Source: Bacilli bacterium
Lineage (GTDB): Bacteria; Bacillota_I; Bacilli_A; RF39; UBA660
Length of the DNA stretch: 6,564 nt
Assembly: GCA_016293205.1 (NCBI GenBank)
Contig: JAEDES010000041.1
Span: forward strand, 1 to 6,564
Reading direction: 5' to 3'
Within the stretch, counting starts at the first letter, position 1, and the number at the start of each line of letters is the position of its first letter. Positions 4,488-6,564 of this stretch are shown here, piece after piece. The position numbers were made by a program, and so were the translations under genes. The notes beneath the pieces were generated by a model that had not been told where the DNA came from, did no database searches, and worked only from the letters and a program-made list of their open reading frames with translations.

Positions 4488-5360
4488 ATGTTAATTGCAA
4501 ATGAATGGAAAGATTATGAAATTATAGATGCATCTCGTGGACAAAAATTAGAAAGATGGAAAGATGTGTATTTACTTAGACCGGATCCACAAATTGTTTG
4601 GGATAATGGAGACTTATTAGAAAAATATCATTCAATGATTAATGCTGTTTATTATCGCAGTAATAAAGGAGGAGGTCATTGGGAAAATCTTAGAAGTACT
4701 CCTGGATCTTGGCTTGTTAATTATAAAGATTTAACATTTAATATTAAACAAATGGGATTTAAACATACTGGATTATTCCCTGAACAAGCAGTTAATTGGG
4801 ATATTATGAGTGAGAAGATTAAGAATGCTGGAAGAGAAATTCGTGTTTTAAATTTATTTGCTTATACTGGAGGAGCAACTGTTGCTTGTTTAAAAGCAGG
4901 TGCTCATGTTACACATGTTGATTCTTCTAGAGGGATGATTGATTGGTGTAAGGAAAATGTTAAATCATCTAAAGTTGATGAAACTAAGGTAAGATTTTTA
5001 GTAGATGACTGTGTAAAACTAGTTAAAAGAGAAATTAGACGTGGTAATAAATATGATGCTATTATTATGGATCCTCCTAGTTATGGTAGAGGAGCTAATG
5101 GAGAAGTTTGGGATATTGAAAAGAATCTTAATTATTTAATAGAACTTTGTATGGAAATACTTAGTGATGAACCATTATTCTTCTTAATTAATTCTTATAC
5201 TACAGGATTGAGTAGTCATGTACTTGAAAATATATTAAAACTTACTATTGATAAAAAATATTCTGGTAAGATTACTTGTGGAGAAGTTGGACTTCCAATT
5301 AAAGAAAATGATTTAGTATTACCATGTGGTATTTATGGAAGATGGGAAAGTAATGAATAA
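4488..5360 (+). CDS. Class I SAM-dependent RNA methyltransferase (RlmI/RlmK-like, COG1092 type)
   Basis: This protein has 290 residues. It transfers a methyl group from S-adenosylmethionine, most likely to 23S rRNA, in the cytoplasm. Motif I is LNLFAYTGGATVACLKAGA (121-139). D145 (THVDSSRGMIDW) is the expected ribose-binding acid, and VDD (172-174) the adenine-contact acidic pair. Motif IV is DPPSYGRG (195-202), typical of RlmI/RlmK and related N- or C5-methyltransferases. FKHTGLFPEQAVNWD (91-105) matches the conserved pre-motif segment of the family. It lacks the N-terminal PUA domain of E. coli RlmI and is shorter. No catalytic Cys follows the Pro-Pro motif in the pattern of classic m5C enzymes, so the base and position modified cannot be read from sequence. 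The last 8 nt overlap the pseudouridine synthase gene, which supports a shared rRNA-modification role. Confidence 0.88.
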   Translation: MLIANEWKDYEIIDASRGQKLERWKDVYLLRPDPQIVWDNGDLLEKYHSMINAVYYRSNKGGGHWENLRSTPGSWLVNYKDLTFNIKQMGFKHTGLFPEQAVNWDIMSEKIKNAGREIRVLNLFAYTGGATVACLKAGAHVTHVDSSRGMIDWCKENVKSSKVDETKVRFLVDDCVKLVKREIRRGNKYDAIIMDPPSYGRGANGEVWDIEKNLNYLIELCMEILSDEPLFFLINSYTTGLSSHVLENILKLTIDKKYSGKITCGEVGLPIKENDLVLPCGIYGRWESNE

Positions 5361-6006
5361 ATTAAATGTTTTATATGAAGATAATCATATTATTGTAGTA
5401 GAAAAAGAAGCTAATGTACTTAGTCAAGGTGATGATAGTGGAGATATTTCTTTACTTGATATGGTTAAAGATTATGTAAAAGTTAAATATAATAAACCAG
5501 GAAATGTATATATAGGATTAGTTCATAGATTAGATAGACCTGTTGGTGGAGTGATGGTTTTTGCTCGTACTAGTAAAGCTGCTAGTAGATTGTCAGAACA
5601 AGTACGCAGTAAAAGTTTTATTAAGAAATATTATGCTATTGTATTTGGTAAAGTTGAATCTTCTACTTATGTAGATAATTTAGAAAGATTAGATAATGGT
5701 AATACTATTGTTTCTTCTAAAGGAAAAGAGTCTATTTTATCATTTGATGTAGTTGATTATAATAAAAAAGATAATTGTAGTTTAGTTGATATTTCTTTAA
5801 AAACTGGTAGACATCATCAAATACGTGTTCAGTTTGCTAGTCGTGGTCATTATTTATTAGGTGATCAAAGATATGGAGTAGAGGATAAGACTCAAATTGC
5901 TTTATTTGCATATTATTTATCTTTTATTCATCCAGTTACTAAGGAAAAGATGGAATTTAAATTATTACCTAAAAATGAAGGTCATTGGACAAAGTTTACG
6001 ATATAA
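5353..6006 (+). CDS. RluA-family pseudouridine synthase
   Basis: This protein has 217 residues. It isomerises uridine to pseudouridine in rRNA or tRNA. I chose ATG at 5353 because family members begin right at the LNVLYEDNHIIVVEKE strand and a purine-rich GGGAAAG precedes it. A longer frame from GTG at 5326 would add nine residues translated from the neighbouring gene's frame overlap. The catalytic motif is HRLDRPVGGV, with Asp61 as the nucleophile. KTGRHHQIR (150-158) is the second RluA signature, and LLGDQRYG (168-175) the third. There is no N-terminal S4 domain, so it belongs to the short single-domain group; the target uridine is unknown. It overlaps the methyltransferase gene by 8 nt and is closed by a terminator at 6036-6061, making a two-gene operon. 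Confidence 0.9.
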   Translation: MNKLNVLYEDNHIIVVEKEANVLSQGDDSGDISLLDMVKDYVKVKYNKPGNVYIGLVHRLDRPVGGVMVFARTSKAASRLSEQVRSKSFIKKYYAIVFGKVESSTYVDNLERLDNGNTIVSSKGKESILSFDVVDYNKKDNCSLVDISLKTGRHHQIRVQFASRGHYLLGDQRYGVEDKTQIALFAYYLSFIHPVTKEKMEFKLLPKNEGHWTKFTI

Positions 6007-6035
6007 AAAATTAATTAAAATTTTTATTTAAATAA

Positions 6036-6061
6036 AATGTTTGCATTCGCAACATTTTTTT
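6036..6061 (+). terminator. Intrinsic terminator of the RNA-modification operon
   Basis: AATGTTTGC (6036-6044) pairs with GCAACATT (6049-6056) with one bulged T and an ATTC loop, followed by seven T (6055-6061). Confidence 0.8.
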
Positions 6062-6106
6062 GTTATCATAATATTAGATTATATTAGAATAAAGGGAGCG
6101 TATATT

Positions 6107-6564
6107 ATGGATAAATTTATAGAATGGGTGTTAACTATCCCAGGAATGTTGATTTGTGGTGGTGTTTTATTATTATTAATTGCTATCATAATATTAATTT
6201 TTACATCGGTTAAAAGTAAAAAAGGTGATACTGAAGAAAAACCTAAGAAAGAAAAGAAAAAGAAAAAAGGAGAAGAAACAGCAGAAGAAGCTCCAGTACC
6301 TGTTGCAACAATGGATACTCCAGTTGTAGCAGAAGCTGCACCAGTAGCTGCTGCACCGGCTGCTCCAGTAGCTGCAGCACCAGTAGTTGAAGCTGCACCT
6401 GCAGTAGTAGAAAGTAGTATTCCAGCTGTTGTAGATCCTTTACAAGCTGCTATGGCTGCTCCAGTAGTAGAAGCAACACCAGTTGTTGAAGCTGCACCAG
6501 TAGTTGCTCCAGTTACAGAAGTTGCTGCTGCACCAGTTGTTGAAGCTACTCCAGTAGTTGCTGC
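6107..6564 (+). CDS. Single-pass membrane protein with Lys-rich linker and Ala/Pro/Val-rich tail (3' end outside window)
   Basis: ATG at 6107 follows AGGGAG (6093-6098) by 8 nt, and the frame is open for 152 codons to the window edge. Residues about 10-34 form one strong membrane segment. SVKSKKG then begins a basic linker containing KKEKKKKK (47-54), which predicts that the following part is cytoplasmic. From about 57 the sequence is low complexity: Glu-Ala, then repeated Ala-Pro-Val-Val-Glu-Ala units (for example at 91-96, 118-123, 129-134 and 142-147). Such Pro/Ala/Val tails are usually flexible spacers leading to a folded C-terminal domain, which would lie beyond the window. The gene follows a terminator, so it has its own promoter; the AT-rich 6060-6090 region holds candidate -10 elements, but none with a well-spaced -35. 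The higher GC here comes from Ala/Pro codons and need not mean transfer. No family recognised. Confidence 0.8.
   Translation, partial: MDKFIEWVLTIPGMLICGGVLLLLIAIIILIFTSVKSKKGDTEEKPKKEKKKKKGEETAEEAPVPVATMDTPVVAEAAPVAAAPAAPVAAAPVVEAAPAVVESSIPAVVDPLQAAMAAPVVEATPVVEAAPVVAPVTEVAAAPVVEATPVVA

Noticed and set aside
5326..5352. An upstream GTG start for the pseudouridine synthase.
   Set aside because: It would add nine residues absent from the family and lying inside the methyltransferase C-terminus; ATG at 5353 fits better.

Overview
The window is strongly AT-rich. Its genes use T- and A-ending codons, its ribosome binding sites are strong Shine-Dalgarno matches (GGAGGAG, AAGGAG, GAGGTGAT, AGGGAG), and its promoters are vegetative sigma-A type, often with an extended -10 of the form TGTTATAAT. 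Together with a LiaF-like envelope-stress protein, this points to a low-GC Firmicute, most likely an uncultured gut-type member of Bacilli or a relative of the Mollicutes. That placement is inference. No tRNA, rRNA, insertion sequence or CRISPR array is visible.

Layout. (1) 1-1121: the 3' end of a LiaF-like gene is coupled by a start/stop overlap to a membrane-anchored DUF4097-type beta-solenoid protein, then a terminator. This looks like a cell-envelope stress module. (2) 1201-1947: a monocistronic two-pass membrane protein with an external coiled coil. It has a TTG start, and its terminator overlaps the stop codon. (3) 1948-3246: about 1.3 kb with no recognisable conventional protein gene. 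It holds two independent structured RNA transcription units facing each other. One is about 250 nt on the plus strand (2013-2262). The other is about 440 nt on the minus strand (3129-2689). Each has a near-consensus promoter, several perfect helices and an intrinsic terminator. Between them lies a weak small-membrane-protein reading frame (2329-2508) with an in-frame stop and its own downstream terminator. I could not match either RNA to tmRNA, RNase P, SRP, 6S, T-box or the common riboswitch consensus motifs I know.

(4) 3247-4453: a 96-residue unknown protein, possibly CdiI-like, followed by a lipoprotein with propeller-like repeats. (5) 4488-6061: a two-gene RNA-modification operon, a RlmI/RlmK-type methyltransferase overlapping a RluA-family pseudouridine synthase. 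(6) 6107-6564: the 5' part of a single-pass membrane protein with a lysine-rich linker and a long Ala/Pro/Val tail, cut by the window edge.

The convergent pair of structured RNAs is the part most likely to be undescribed. The protein-coding genes around it look like ordinary chromosomal housekeeping and envelope functions, with no clear sign of phage or plasmid origin.
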